A stretch of 64,000 bases of DNA from Streptomyces parvus (GTDB taxonomy: Bacteria; Actinomycetota; Actinomycetes; Streptomycetales; Streptomycetaceae): the NCBI RefSeq assembly GCF_014648875.1, contig NZ_BMRY01000001.1, positions 727,304 to 791,303 of the forward strand. Reading direction: 5' to 3'. The notes beneath the pieces are model-generated. The model did no database searches. It saw only the letters and a list, made by a program, of their open reading frames with translations, and was not told where the DNA came from. Position numbers and translations under genes: made by a program. Below are positions 42,548 through 51,514 of this stretch, in pieces. Numbering within the stretch: position 1 is the first letter of the stretch; each line of letters begins with the position of its first letter.

Positions 42548-42649
42548 CCGGGCATCGTAGGAGCCGGGGACGAGGCGGGGCGGGGTGGTGTCAGGCCGGC
42601 GGCCGGGGTCCGTCGCGCGTGCGTCGTCCCCGGCGCCCCGGAGAGACCC

Positions 42650-43321
42650 TCACTTCCCGGTCAGATCCCTGAGCGCCGTGTTCAGTTCGAGGACGTTCAC
42701 CCGGGGCTCGCCCATGAAGCCGAGCAGGCGGCCGGTGGTGTGGTCCTTGACGAGGTCCTCGACCTTCTTCACGTCGAGGCCGTTCTTCTCGGCGACCCGG
42801 TGGACCTGGAGTCCGGCGTACGCCGGTGAGATGTGCGGGTCCAGGCCCGAGGCGGAGGACGTGACCGCGTCCGGCGGGATGTCGGTGGGGTTCACCCGGT
42901 ACGTGGCGGTCGAGTTGTCCTTCACCACGGCGGCCTTGGCGTCCTTCACCCACCGGATCAGTTCCTCGTTGTCGCCGGAGCGGTTGGTGGCGCCGGAGAC
43001 GAGCAGGGAGGGCTGGGTGTTGACGCTGTTGGTGCCGAGGCCGTTGGAGGGGCGGGGCTGGAACCACTTCAGGTCCGGGGCGGGTGACTCCTCCCCCTCC
43101 TTCAGCGGGAGGTCGTAGCGCTGGCCGATCAGGGAAGAGCCCACGACCCGCCCGTTCGCGTCCTTGATCTCGGAGCCGTTGGCCCGGTCGCTGAACAGGG
43201 CCTGGGCGGCGCCGGTGACGGCCAGGGGGTAGAGGACCCCGCAGACCAGCGTGAGGACGAGCAGGGCGCGCAGGCCCGCGCCGAGCACGCGCCCGGTGCT
43301 GCTGACGGTGTTGTTGGTCAT
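42650..43321 (-). CDS. kdpC: Potassium-transporting ATPase subunit KdpC
   Basis: Encodes 223 residues. One N-terminal membrane helix (LRALLVLTLVCGVLYPLAVTGAAQALF) is followed by an outer domain. Family motifs are GSSLIGQRY, FQPRPSN, LVSGATNRSGDNEEL, VTSSASGLDPHISPAYAGLQVHRVA and TTGRLLGFMGEPRVNVLELN. It stabilises the KdpA-KdpB complex of the high-affinity K+ pump. It is six bases after kdpB and is the last kdp gene; no kdpDE is present in the window. Confidence 0.97.
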   Translation of the reverse strand: MTNNTVSSTGRVLGAGLRALLVLTLVCGVLYPLAVTGAAQALFSDRANGSEIKDANGRVVGSSLIGQRYDLPLKEGEESPAPDLKWFQPRPSNGLGTNSVNTQPSLLVSGATNRSGDNEELIRWVKDAKAAVVKDNSTATYRVNPTDIPPDAVTSSASGLDPHISPAYAGLQVHRVAEKNGLDVKKVEDLVKDHTTGRLLGFMGEPRVNVLELNTALRDLTGK

Positions 43322-43327
43322 GGTGGA

Positions 43328-45436
43328 TCAGCCGATTCCGGGGATGAGGGTCAGGAGCAGGTCGATGAGCTTGATGCCGATGAACGGGGCGACGAGGCCG
43401 CCGAGTCCGTACAGGCCGAGGTTGCGGCGCAGCATCCGGTCGGCGCTCGCGGGGCGGTAGCGCACGCCCTTGAGGGCGAGCGGTACCAGCGCGACGATGA
43501 TCAGCGCGTTGAAGATGACGGCGGAGAGGATCGCGGACTCGGGCGAGGCCAGGCCCATGATGTTCAGCTTGTCCAGCGACGGGTACGCCACGGCGAACAT
43601 GGCGGGGATGATCGCGAAGTACTTCGCGACGTCGTTGGCGATGGAGAAGGTCGTGAGGGCTCCTCGGGTGATGAGGAGCTGTTTGCCGATCTCGACGATC
43701 TCGATGAGTTTGGTGGGGTTGGAGTCGAGGTCCACCATGTTCCCGGCCTCCTTGGCGGCCGAGGTTCCGGTGTTCATCGCGACGCCGACGTCGGCCTGGG
43801 CCAGGGCGGGGGCGTCGTTGGTGCCGTCGCCGGTCATCGCGACGAGCTTGCCGCCGGCCTGTTCCCGCTTGATGAGGGCCATCTTGTCCTCGGGGGTCGC
43901 CTCGGCCAGGAAGTCGTCGACCCCGGCCTCCTCGGCGATCGCCTTCGCCGTCAGCGGGTTGTCGCCCGTGATCATGACCGTACGGATGCCCATCCGGCGC
44001 AGTTCCCCGAACCGCTCCCGCATGCCCTCCTTCACCACGTCCTTGAGGTGGATCACCCCGAGGACCCGGGCGCCCTCGGCGTCCTCCACGGCCACCAGCA
44101 GCGGTGTGCCTCCGGCCTGGGCGATCTCGTCCGTGAGCGCCGCCGCGTCCCCGGGGGCCCGGCCGCCCCGGTCCTTCACCCAGGCGAGGACGGACCCGGT
44201 CGCGCCCTTGCGGACCTTGCGGCCGTCCAGGTCGACGCCCGACATCCGGGTCTGCGCGGTGAACTCCACCCACGCGGCACCCGTCAGCTCGCCCTGGTTC
44301 CGTTCCCGCAGCCCGTACGTCTCCTTGGCGAGCACCACGATCGACCGGCCTTCCGGGGTCTCGTCGGCGAGCGAGGAGAGCTGGGCGGCATCGGCGAGGT
44401 CCGCTTCCGTCACGCCCTCGACCGGGACGAACGCGGCCGCCTGGCGGTTGCCGAGGGTGATGGTGCCGGTCTTGTCGAGGAGCAGGGTGGAGACGTCGCC
44501 CGCCGCCTCGACCGCGCGGCCCGACATGGCCAGGACGTTGCGCTGGACCAGCCGGTCCATCCCGGCGATCCCGATCGCGGACAGCAGCGCCCCGATCGTG
44601 GTGGGTATCAGGCAGACCAACAGGGCGGTGAGGACGATCAGCGAGGTCTGGTCGTCGGCGCCCGCGTAGATCGCGAACGGCTTCAGGGTGACCACGGCCA
44701 GCAGGAAGACGATCGTGAGGGACGCCAGCAGGATGTTCAGGGCGATCTCGTTGGGCGTCTTCTGCCGGGCGGCGCCCTCGACCAGGTTGATCATCCGGTC
44801 GATGAAGGTCTCGCCGGGTCTGGTGGTGATCCTGATGACGACGCGGTCGGACAGCACCTTCGTACCGCCGGTGACGGCCGAGCGGTCGCCGCCGGACTCC
44901 CGGATGACCGGAGCCGATTCGCCGGTGATCGCGGACTCGTCCACGGAGGCGACGCCTTCGACCACGTCCCCGTCGCCGGGGATGACGTCACCGGCCTCGC
45001 AGACCACCAGGTCTCCGATGCGCAGGTCCGTACCCGCGACGCGTTCCTCGTTGGGGCCGATGATCCGGCGGGCGACGGTGTCGGTCCTGGCCCGGCGCAA
45101 CGTGTCGGCCTGTGCTTTGCCACGCCCCTCGGCGACCGCCTCGGCGAGGTTGGCGAAGACCGTGGTCAGCCAGAGCCAGCCGGTGATCGCCCAGCCGAAC
45201 CAGTCGGTCGGGTCGGCGAGCGCGAGGACCGTGGTGACCACCGAGCCGACCAGCACGACGAACATCACCGGGGACTTGACCATCACGCGCGGATCGAGCT
45301 TGCGGAGCGCGTCCGGGAACGACTCCAGCAGTTGCCGGGGGTCGAAAAGACCACTGCCGACCCGGTCGGCGGTCCCGTGGCCGTCGGCCGTCGGAACGGC
45401 TTCGTGCGAGGTTCTGGTGGGGGTGACGGTGCTCAT
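43328..45436 (-). CDS. kdpB: Potassium-transporting P-type ATPase subunit KdpB
   Basis: Encodes 702 residues. This P-type ATPase hydrolyses ATP for K+ uptake. Motifs are [13 protein letters not shown] (actuator TGES), [13 protein letters not shown] (phosphorylated Asp), [27 protein letters not shown] and [20 protein letters not shown]. Seven membrane segments are visible. The ATG at 45436 overlaps the kdpA stop by four bases, so translation is coupled. Confidence 0.98.
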   Translation of the reverse strand: MSTVTPTRTSHEAVPTADGHGTADRVGSGLFDPRQLLESFPDALRKLDPRVMVKSPVMFVVLVGSVVTTVLALADPTDWFGWAITGWLWLTTVFANLAEAVAEGRGKAQADTLRRARTDTVARRIIGPNEERVAGTDLRIGDLVVCEAGDVIPGDGDVVEGVASVDESAITGESAPVIRESGGDRSAVTGGTKVLSDRVVIRITTRPGETFIDRMINLVEGAARQKTPNEIALNILLASLTIVFLLAVVTLKPFAIYAGADDQTSLIVLTALLVCLIPTTIGALLSAIGIAGMDRLVQRNVLAMSGRAVEAAGDVSTLLLDKTGTITLGNRQAAAFVPVEGVTEADLADAAQLSSLADETPEGRSIVVLAKETYGLRERNQGELTGAAWVEFTAQTRMSGVDLDGRKVRKGATGSVLAWVKDRGGRAPGDAAALTDEIAQAGGTPLLVAVEDAEGARVLGVIHLKDVVKEGMRERFGELRRMGIRTVMITGDNPLTAKAIAEEAGVDDFLAEATPEDKMALIKREQAGGKLVAMTGDGTNDAPALAQADVGVAMNTGTSAAKEAGNMVDLDSNPTKLIEIVEIGKQLLITRGALTTFSIANDVAKYFAIIPAMFAVAYPSLDKLNIMGLASPESAILSAVIFNALIIVALVPLALKGVRYRPASADRMLRRNLGLYGLGGLVAPFIGIKLIDLLLTLIPGIG

Positions 45437-47097
45437 GAGGCGAGCCCTTCGGCGAGCGGACCCAGCGCCAGGGCCGGGAAGTAGGTGAGTCCGGTGATGA
45501 TGAGGATCGTGCCGACGAGCAGCCCCGCGTAGAGGGGTTTGTCGGTGCGCAGCGTGCCCGCGGTCTCGGGTACGGGCTTCTGCTCGGCGAGTGAGCCCGC
45601 CAGGGCGAGGACGAACACCATCGGTACGAACCGGCCGAGCAGCATCGCGATGCCGATGGTCGTGTTGAACCACTGGGTGTCGGCGCCCAGCCCGGCGAAG
45701 GCGGAGCCGTTGTTGTTGGCGCCGGAGGTGTAGGCGTACAGGATCTCGGAGAAGCCGTGCGCGCCGGAGTTCGTCATCGAGTCGGCGGGGGTCGGCAGGG
45801 CCATGGCGACCGCGGTGAAGCCGAGCACGAGCACCGGGGTCACGAGGATGTAGCAGGCGGCGAGCTTGATCTGGCGGGTGCCGATCTTCTTGCCGAGGTA
45901 CTCCGGGGTGCGGCCGACCATCAGACCGGCGATGAACACCGCGATGACCGCCATGATCAGCATGCCGTAGAGGCCGGAGCCGACACCGCCGGGAGCGATC
46001 TCGCCGAGCTGCATGCCGAGCAGGGTGATGCCGCCGCCGAAGCCGGTGTACGAGGAGTGGAAGGAGTTCACCGCGCCGGTCGAGGTCAGCGTCGTGGCGA
46101 CGGCGAAGATCGACGATCCGGCGATCCCGAAGCGGGTCTCCTTGCCCTCCATGGCCCCGCCGGCGATCTCGAACGCCGGGCCCCGGTGGGCGAACTCGGT
46201 CCACATCATCAGGGCGGTGAAGCCGATCCAGATGACGGCCATCGCGCCGAGGATCGCGTACCCCTGCTTCAGGGAGCCGACCATCCGGCCGAAGGTCCGC
46301 GTCAGTGCGAAGGGGATCAGCAGGATGAGGAAGATCTCGAAGAGGTTGGAGAGGGGGTTCGGGTTCTCGAAGGGGTGGGCGGAGTTGGCGTTGAAGTAGC
46401 CGCCTCCGTTGGTGCCCAGCTCCTTGATGGCCTCCTGGGAGGCGACCGCGCCGCCGTTCCACTCCTGCGTGCCGCCCATGAACTGGCCGACCTGGTGGAT
46501 GCCCGAGAAGTTCTGGATCGCCCCGCAGGCGACCAGGACGAGCGCGCCGATCACCGAGATCGGGAGCAGGATGCGGACGGTGCCGCGCACGAGGTCGGCC
46601 CAGAAGTTGCCGAGTTCACCGGTACGGGAGCGGGCGAAGCCCCGTACGAGGGCCACCGCCACGGCCATGCCGACCGCCGCGGACAGGAAGTTCTGCACCG
46701 CGAGGCCGCCGGTCTGCACGACGTGGCCCATGGCCTGTTCGCCGGAGTACGACTGCCAGTTGGTGTTGGCGACGAAGGAAGCGGCGGTGTTGAACGCCTG
46801 GTCCGGGTCGATCGAGGAAAAGCCGAGCGATCCGGGCAGCGAACCCTGCATCCGTTGCAGCAGATAGAGGAAGAGGACGCTCACCGCCGAAAAGGCGAGG
46901 ACTCCGCGCAGATAGGCGGGCCAGCGCATTTCGGCGGCCGGGTTGGCGCCGATGACCTTGTATATCCACTTCTCCGGTGCGTAGTGCTTCTCGGAGGAGT
47001 AGACCTTGGCCATGTGGTCGCCCAGCGGGCGGTAGGCCAGGGCGAGGGCGACTATCAGTGCTGTGAGCTGGAGAAGTCCAGCTGCCTGGGGACTCAT
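45433..47097 (-). CDS. kdpA: Potassium-transporting ATPase subunit KdpA
   Basis: Encodes 554 residues with ten or more membrane segments. This is the K+-selective channel-like subunit. Typical pieces are [66 protein letters not shown] (a selectivity-filter-like loop), [20 protein letters not shown] and [12 protein letters not shown]. It starts at 47097, eight bases after kdpF. Confidence 0.98.
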   Translation of the reverse strand: MSPQAAGLLQLTALIVALALAYRPLGDHMAKVYSSEKHYAPEKWIYKVIGANPAAEMRWPAYLRGVLAFSAVSVLFLYLLQRMQGSLPGSLGFSSIDPDQAFNTAASFVANTNWQSYSGEQAMGHVVQTGGLAVQNFLSAAVGMAVAVALVRGFARSRTGELGNFWADLVRGTVRILLPISVIGALVLVACGAIQNFSGIHQVGQFMGGTQEWNGGAVASQEAIKELGTNGGGYFNANSAHPFENPNPLSNLFEIFLILLIPFALTRTFGRMVGSLKQGYAILGAMAVIWIGFTALMMWTEFAHRGPAFEIAGGAMEGKETRFGIAGSSIFAVATTLTSTGAVNSFHSSYTGFGGGITLLGMQLGEIAPGGVGSGLYGMLIMAVIAVFIAGLMVGRTPEYLGKKIGTRQIKLAACYILVTPVLVLGFTAVAMALPTPADSMTNSGAHGFSEILYAYTSGANNNGSAFAGLGADTQWFNTTIGIAMLLGRFVPMVFVLALAGSLAEQKPVPETAGTLRTDKPLYAGLLVGTILIITGLTYFPALALGPLAEGLAS

Positions 47098-47105
47098 GTC
47101 GGTGC

Positions 47106-47195
47106 TCAGAACCTCTCCGGATACAGGAGAGCCAGAACGAGATATCCGAGCAGGGACACGGCCACGACGAGCCCGACGATGTTTTCGGCGGTCAT
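47106..47195 (-). CDS. kdpF: KdpF small membrane subunit
   Basis: Encodes 29 residues: one transmembrane helix ([20 protein letters not shown]) and the typical LLYPERF end. KdpF is a lipid-like stabiliser of the Kdp complex. The ATG at 47195 overlaps the stop of an upstream small ORF by four bases. Confidence 0.93.
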   Translation of the reverse strand: MTAENIVGLVVAVSLLGYLVLALLYPERF

Positions 47196-47275
47196 GGTCT
47201 GGTCACCGCCCGGGCGATGAGAGCCACCAGCGCGAATACCGCGATCGTGGTGGCGACGAAGGCCAGGTCGGCCAT
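47192..47275 (-). CDS. Small membrane protein upstream of kdpF (27 aa)
   Basis: An ATG at 47275 behind AGGAG (seven-base spacing) encodes 27 residues, [20 protein letters not shown] followed by ARAVTRP: a single hydrophobic helix with a basic end. Its stop overlaps the kdpF start by four bases, so the two are translationally coupled. It is shorter than most automatic cut-offs. It may be another small Kdp accessory subunit or a leader peptide; function is inferred from position only. Confidence 0.75.
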   Translation of the reverse strand: MADLAFVATTIAVFALVALIARAVTRP

Positions 47276-47392
47276 CGTGAACTCCTGAGGATGCGAGGAA
47301 ACGGATCAGCCGTTCGGCCGATACGAGCAAACCTCGGCTCCACCCCGGGGATAAGCCGCCTTGACGGGGTCCATATGAATGCGACGCCCCCC

Positions 47393-47436
47393 TTGACGGC
47401 TGCCTGACGTCCGCTTGACGCGCCCCTGACGCCGCC
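47393..47436. promoter_or_regulatory. Four 11-bp-phased direct repeats upstream of kdp (response-regulator site)
   Basis: YTGACG begins at 47393, 47404, 47415 and 47426, exactly 11 bp apart. A fifth TTGACG lies at 47361. Eleven-base direct repeats are the usual target form of OmpR/PhoB-class regulators, the class that contains KdpE. The array is about 120-160 bp ahead of the first kdp start. Confidence 0.6.
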
Positions 47437-47539
47437 GGGTGGACGGTCGGGGCGGGGCGGCGGTGACCCGGTGTCTTTCGGACTTTCGCAGGTGTTTTCC
47501 CGACGGTGCCCGGCAGGCGGCGCTCCTCCCCTCCTAAGC

Positions 47540-47555
47540 TCTACACGCCTGTAGA
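47540..47555. promoter_or_regulatory. Palindrome upstream of the 72-aa protein gene
   Basis: TCTACA-CGCC-TGTAGA has perfect 6-bp arms, 25 bp before the GTG at 47580. It may be an operator or a 5' hairpin. Its left half resembles that of nucleoside site B. Confidence 0.45.
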
Positions 47556-47579
47556 TCTACTGGGAAAAGGGGAACGCGC

Positions 47580-47798
47580 GTGGCTTCGATCGACCTGGAC
47601 AAGGTGCTGGACAAGGCGTGGGCGGACAAGAGCGTGCCCGAGGTGCTGGCGGCGCCGGTGTCCGCCCTCAAGGGTGTCTCGGACCGTCAGGGTGACCTGC
47701 TCAAGGAGGCGTTCGGCGTGGTGACCGTCGCCGATCTCGCCGCACTGAAGTACGTCGGGTGGGCGCAGGCCCTGGCGGCGCTGGACGCGGCGAAGTAG
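47580..47798 (+). CDS. Conserved small protein, helix-hairpin-helix-like (72 aa)
   Basis: Encodes 72 residues from a GTG with AAGGGGA upstream. It is all-alpha by pattern: DLDKVLDKAWADKSVPEVLAAP then VSALKGVSDRQGDLLKEAFGV and TVADLAALKYVGWAQALAAL. The second half (LKGVSDRQGDLLKEAFGVVTVADLA) resembles a helix-hairpin-helix that could bind DNA or a protein partner. Small proteins of this sort are widespread in Streptomyces with no assigned function. A strong terminator follows. Confidence 0.75.
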   Translation: MASIDLDKVLDKAWADKSVPEVLAAPVSALKGVSDRQGDLLKEAFGVVTVADLAALKYVGWAQALAALDAAK

Positions 47799-47812
47799 CG
47801 CCCGGTCGGTGC

Positions 47813-47852
47813 GTACGGGGGTCGTGGACGGGCTCGTCCGCGACCCCCGTAC
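47813..47852. terminator. Strong bidirectional terminator
   Basis: 18-bp arms (47813-47830 and 47835-47852) pair with a single G-U around the loop GGCT, between convergent genes. Confidence 0.85.
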
Positions 47853-47887
47853 CGGGGCGGGAGACCTGCTGCCGTCGGGCCCGGCCC

Positions 47888-48466
47888 TCAGCTCCGTCCG
47901 CGCGCCCGCCGCGACATCACCGCGCGCAGCACCCGGCGGCCCTCCGTGGACAGGTCCAGCGCCTTGCGGAGGCCGGCCCCGCTGCCCGCCGTGCCGGTGG
48001 TCTCCGCGAGGATCTCCAGGATCCGGACCTGCCGCTCCAGCTCCCCCGCGACCAGCGGGCCCACGGCGGCGGGTTCACCGCTGCGGGCCGCCTTGAGCAG
48101 GTCCTCCTCGTCCGCCGGCACGTCCCCGTCCGGGGCGTCGAACCGGCCGTGGACCCTGAGCGCGACCAGCGAGCAGGCGTCGGCCCACTCCCGCAGCGGC
48201 GCGGCGGCGAAGTCGGAGGGGGCCGCACCGAGCATGGCCCGGACGAGCGCGGCCGGGCCGTCGGAGACCGACGCCTGCTCCATCTCCGTACGCACCGCCG
48301 CCAGACGGATGGCCCATTCCTGCCCGTTCTCGCAGCTCGCCCAGAGCGGGCGCAAGGGCTCCGCCTCCGGCCCCGCGAGCAGCGGCAGACAGCGTTCCAG
48401 GCAGGCCACGGCACCGGCGGCCAGCGCGCGCTCGTCGGCCCGTCCGATCAGTTCCAGCAGACTCAT
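47888..48466 (-). CDS. Conserved hypothetical protein (192 aa)
   Basis: Encodes 192 residues, predicted all-alpha and soluble. Recurring helices include SLLELIGRADERALAAGAVACLERCLPLL, PLREWADACSLVALRVHGRF and DEEDLLKAARSGEPAAVGPLVAGELERQVRILEILAET. No catalytic motif or known family is recognised. The gene stands alone, convergent with the 72-aa gene and tail-to-head with the DUF4328 gene. Confidence 0.75.
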   Translation of the reverse strand: MSLLELIGRADERALAAGAVACLERCLPLLAGPEAEPLRPLWASCENGQEWAIRLAAVRTEMEQASVSDGPAALVRAMLGAAPSDFAAAPLREWADACSLVALRVHGRFDAPDGDVPADEEDLLKAARSGEPAAVGPLVAGELERQVRILEILAETTGTAGSGAGLRKALDLSTEGRRVLRAVMSRRARGRS

Positions 48467-48532
48467 CGACGTCTCCCTCGGTCTACCGGATACTGCGCCG
48501 AATGGCCGAAAATCGTCACTTTGGCGCGGGTG

Positions 48533-49366
48533 TCACCTGTGGGCTCCCGGGGCCGGACCCGCCGCCGGGACGCCGGGCGCCCTCCCGTGCAGGGCCCGTT
48601 CGACCTGCATCCCGGTCACGGCGCGTACGTAGAGGATGGCGAGGACTGCGGCGACGATGTCCACCGCGTCGGAGGCCGCCACCAGGCCCCCGGCCTGCAC
48701 GATCCCCTCCGGGTCCTCCGCCCGGTCCCACATGCGCTCGGCGACCCGGGTGAAGAGGAGACTCGCGACCCACGCGCCCCACCACAGGTTGAGCGGGGTC
48801 CGGGGAACCGTGCGCCATCCCCCGTCCGGGCGGGTCTGCGCACTCGCCTCCCACACCCCGCTCGCGACGCGGTAGGGGAACCAGAAGTTGGCGATCGGAA
48901 CGAACCAGCCGCCCACCGCCCAGCCCGGGCCCATGCGCTGCACGGAGGGGTCGAACACCTCGGCGTTCCGGCGGGTCCGGTGGAACCAGATGATGAAGAC
49001 GACGCCGGTGGCCAGCAGCGTCACGCCCTGGGCGAGGGCCGCGATGCCGTACAGCCGCTCGGCCGTGTCGCCGTCCCTGCCGTAGATGTCCAGGGAGCCG
49101 TCCGTCACCAGCCCCTGCCAGAGGGCGCGCAGCCGCAGCCCGGTGCCGATGGCGAACAGGTCGGCGGCGATCACCAGGCCGAGCAGCGCCGTCACCGCCC
49201 GGGCGAGACCGACGGGCGAACGCGGCCAGGCGGCGACCCCCCAGCCCCCGGGACCGGCGACCGGGGCCATCAGCCCGTCCGGCAGCGGGGGCCGGGTGCC
49301 CGAGCAGAAGGTGCACAGGCCGTCGTCGGTGACGGCCGTTCTGATACGGCAACGGGTACAGAGCAT
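48533..49366 (-). CDS. DUF4328 membrane protein with N-terminal zinc ribbon
   Basis: Encodes 277 residues. The N-terminus has two CxxC pairs (MLCTRCRIRT and GLCTFCSG), a zinc-ribbon pattern. About five to six hydrophobic segments follow. The DUF4328 landmarks are VVFIIWFHRTRRNAEVFDPSVQRMGPGWAVGGWFVPIANFWFPYRV and TPLNLWWGAWVASLL. Function of the family is unknown. The ATG at 49366 precedes the zinc ribbon, and the upstream frame lacks features. Confidence 0.88.
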   Translation of the reverse strand: MLCTRCRIRTAVTDDGLCTFCSGTRPPLPDGLMAPVAGPGGWGVAAWPRSPVGLARAVTALLGLVIAADLFAIGTGLRLRALWQGLVTDGSLDIYGRDGDTAERLYGIAALAQGVTLLATGVVFIIWFHRTRRNAEVFDPSVQRMGPGWAVGGWFVPIANFWFPYRVASGVWEASAQTRPDGGWRTVPRTPLNLWWGAWVASLLFTRVAERMWDRAEDPEGIVQAGGLVAASDAVDIVAAVLAILYVRAVTGMQVERALHGRAPGVPAAGPAPGAHR

Positions 49367-49524
49367 GGAGAAGTCCCCCCGGGACGCGGTGTGGTGCACG
49401 GCCGCGCGTCCCTCCCCAGGAGCGCGCGGCCGACGCTGCGCAGGCCGGCGGCTGCCGGGCTGTCCGTCCCGCATCTTCGCAGGTGGGGGCGGGGAGAGAC
49501 AGCCCTTTCAGCGGCGGCCCGCCC

Positions 49525-51135
49525 TCACCCCGCGCTGCCGGTCCGCTTCGCCAGTTCCTGGAACTGCGCCCAGCTGAGCGCGGGCTTCCTCGGGTCCCAC
49601 AGCTTCTGCGAGGTCGCCACGAGCGGCATCCTGATGCCGTCGGCCACCTGCTCGGTGGTCTGCGCGTTCGGCAGGTCGCCCCAGACGGCGAACCGGCCGC
49701 CGAGGATCTGCTTCGAGTAGCGCTCGGCCACGGGTTCGGTGCCGCGCAGGACCAGCGGGGTCCACTGCTCGTAGATCCGCTCGCCGGTCGGGTAGACGAA
49801 CTCGTTGGGCTCGCCGAGCACGTAGTAGAGGAACTCGTCGTTGAGGTTCAGCATCTTGTAGCCCTCGGCGAGGTACTCCTGCGGCGGGCGGGCGCCGATC
49901 TCCTTGCCGGTCCAGTACTCGATCTCGATGTTCTCGTCGGCCTTGACCTTCGTGCCCCGGAAGAGCCCGTCGTTCCAGGCCTTCGCGGTCCGGCCCTTGG
50001 GGACGACGACGTCCGCGCGGTCGTTCAGCCAGCTGGTGGCCAGGTCCTCGATGGTGGCGTCCGCGCCGTGCCGCTCCTCGGCGGCCCGCTGGAGCTGGGG
50101 GTAGGAGGCGGCGGGGTTCTGGACGGTCAGCGCCTGGTACTCGTCCGCGCCGAGGTGCCAGAAGCGGCCCGGGAACAGCTCGGTGTACTCCTCCAGGAGC
50201 TCGTCGATGAGCTTGGCCGCGGCCGGCTTGGAGATGTCGATGGAGCCCTTGGACTCGACGCCCGCGGTGTTGCGCAGCTGGAGGTCGGGGTGGGCGGCCA
50301 GCACCGCGCCGAGGTGTCCGGGCGAGTCGATCTCGGGGACGACCTCGATGTGCCGGCTGTTGGCGAGGCCGACGATGCGGCGGACCTCGTCCTGGGTGAG
50401 GGCCTGGTCGGAGACCACCTCGGGGTGGGACTTCGACTCGATCCGGAAGGCCTGGTCGTCGGAGAAGTGCAGGCCGAGCTGGTTGAGCTTGAGGTCGCCC
50501 ATCTCGCGTATGCGGTCCTCTATCCACCCCGCGCTGTAGTGCTTGCGCGCGATGTCGAGGTTCAGCCCGCGCTGCGGCCGGTCCGGCCGGTCGTTGACGA
50601 CGCCCTCGGGGAACGTGCCGTCCGCCTTGAGCGACTGCTTGAGCGTGCGGGTGCCGTAGAAGACGCCCGACTCGTCGGGGCCGGTGATCTTCACCTTCCG
50701 GTCGCGCACGGTGAGCGTGTACGACTCGGCGGGGCCCGCGTCCTTGGCGCCGAGCGCCAGCTCGACGTCGCCCGTACGGGCCGGCTCGGCGCCCCGGTAG
50801 CGGATCTTCAGCTCCTTGGCGAGCAGCTCCGCCTCGTCGGCGAGCACCTGGCTGCCCTTGGCGATGACGACGGTGCTGTCCTCGCCCGGCTGCCAGCCGG
50901 GCCCCCGGGCCGCGGTGTGCTCGCGCACCGCGGGGATCGCGCTCGGGGTGCTGGACATCGGATAGCTGCGGGAGGGCGACGGGGCGGCGGCCTCGGCGGA
51001 GGTTCCGGAGGGCGACGCCGTGTCACCGGACGGTCCGCTGCCGGATCCGTCCGGCCAGACGACGACGGTGAGGACGACGGCGGCTGCGGCCGTGACAGCC
51101 GCGCCGGTGACAAGGGCACCACGCGTGGGCGACAT
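49525..51135 (-). CDS. Secreted beta-N-acetylhexosaminidase (GH20)
   Basis: Encodes 536 residues. An N-terminal hydrophobic signal/anchor (GALVTGAAVTAAAAVVLTVVVW) is followed by a Ser/Pro linker. A GH20b-type alpha/beta domain (about 90-190, ESYTLTVRDRKVKITGPDESGVFYGTRTLKQ) precedes the (beta/alpha)8 domain. The catalytic pair lies in FWHLGADEYQ (Asp-Glu for substrate-assisted cleavage). Other marks are HFSDDQAFRIES, VVPEIDSPGHLGAVL and a C-terminal YGDLPNAQ-like region seen here as VWGDLPNAQTTEQV. It releases GlcNAc from chitin or wall fragments outside the cell. Confidence 0.93.
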   Translation of the reverse strand: MSPTRGALVTGAAVTAAAAVVLTVVVWPDGSGSGPSGDTASPSGTSAEAAAPSPSRSYPMSSTPSAIPAVREHTAARGPGWQPGEDSTVVIAKGSQVLADEAELLAKELKIRYRGAEPARTGDVELALGAKDAGPAESYTLTVRDRKVKITGPDESGVFYGTRTLKQSLKADGTFPEGVVNDRPDRPQRGLNLDIARKHYSAGWIEDRIREMGDLKLNQLGLHFSDDQAFRIESKSHPEVVSDQALTQDEVRRIVGLANSRHIEVVPEIDSPGHLGAVLAAHPDLQLRNTAGVESKGSIDISKPAAAKLIDELLEEYTELFPGRFWHLGADEYQALTVQNPAASYPQLQRAAEERHGADATIEDLATSWLNDRADVVVPKGRTAKAWNDGLFRGTKVKADENIEIEYWTGKEIGARPPQEYLAEGYKMLNLNDEFLYYVLGEPNEFVYPTGERIYEQWTPLVLRGTEPVAERYSKQILGGRFAVWGDLPNAQTTEQVADGIRMPLVATSQKLWDPRKPALSWAQFQELAKRTGSAG

Positions 51136-51514
51136 CGGGCGGATTCCTCCGTTGAGGGGTCAAGGGCAAGTGAAACGAGTGAATAGGGTGCAAGGCTGGC
51201 ATTTTTGCCGCGGCCTCGCCCATCGAGGACGGCGGGCGACCGGACGGACCCCCGGCCGACGCAGGTCAGACGTCCATCACACGTTCCGAAACTCTCCCGT
51301 TCGGGTGATTCTTCTGCGGTCCGCCGGACGGCCGCCGACCGGTCTCGTTAGCGTTGCGGCACATTCGTCTCCCTCTTCACTCCCACCCCGCGCAACCTCC
51401 TTGCGCTCCCGCCTGTCTTTCAGGGACGGAAGACCTTCGCGTACCCCTGCGGGCCCTTCGCGGGATCGCAGGGACCCACCGGGTCACAGCTGTCATTGAT
51501 ACGAGGAGTCCACG
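51136..51514. other. Intergenic region between GH20 and OHCU decarboxylase genes
   Basis: About 380 bp between divergent genes. It is relatively A/T-rich near 51170-51210 and 51290-51420, where both promoters should lie. No DasR-like TGGTCTAGACCA site was found. An SD (GAGGAG, 51503-51508) ends the region. Confidence 0.45.

Noticed and set aside
42563..42634. Terminator after kdpC from an 11-bp inverted repeat
   Set aside because: The arms (42563-42573 and 42624-42634) are perfect but about 50 bases apart, too far for a convincing terminator.
47276..47579. c-di-AMP riboswitch upstream of kdp
   Set aside because: The conserved ydaO-type helices and motifs could not be recognised; the region is better explained by direct repeats and a short leader.
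51136..51514. DasR operator upstream of the hexosaminidase
   Set aside because: No TGGTCTAGACCA-like sequence is present.
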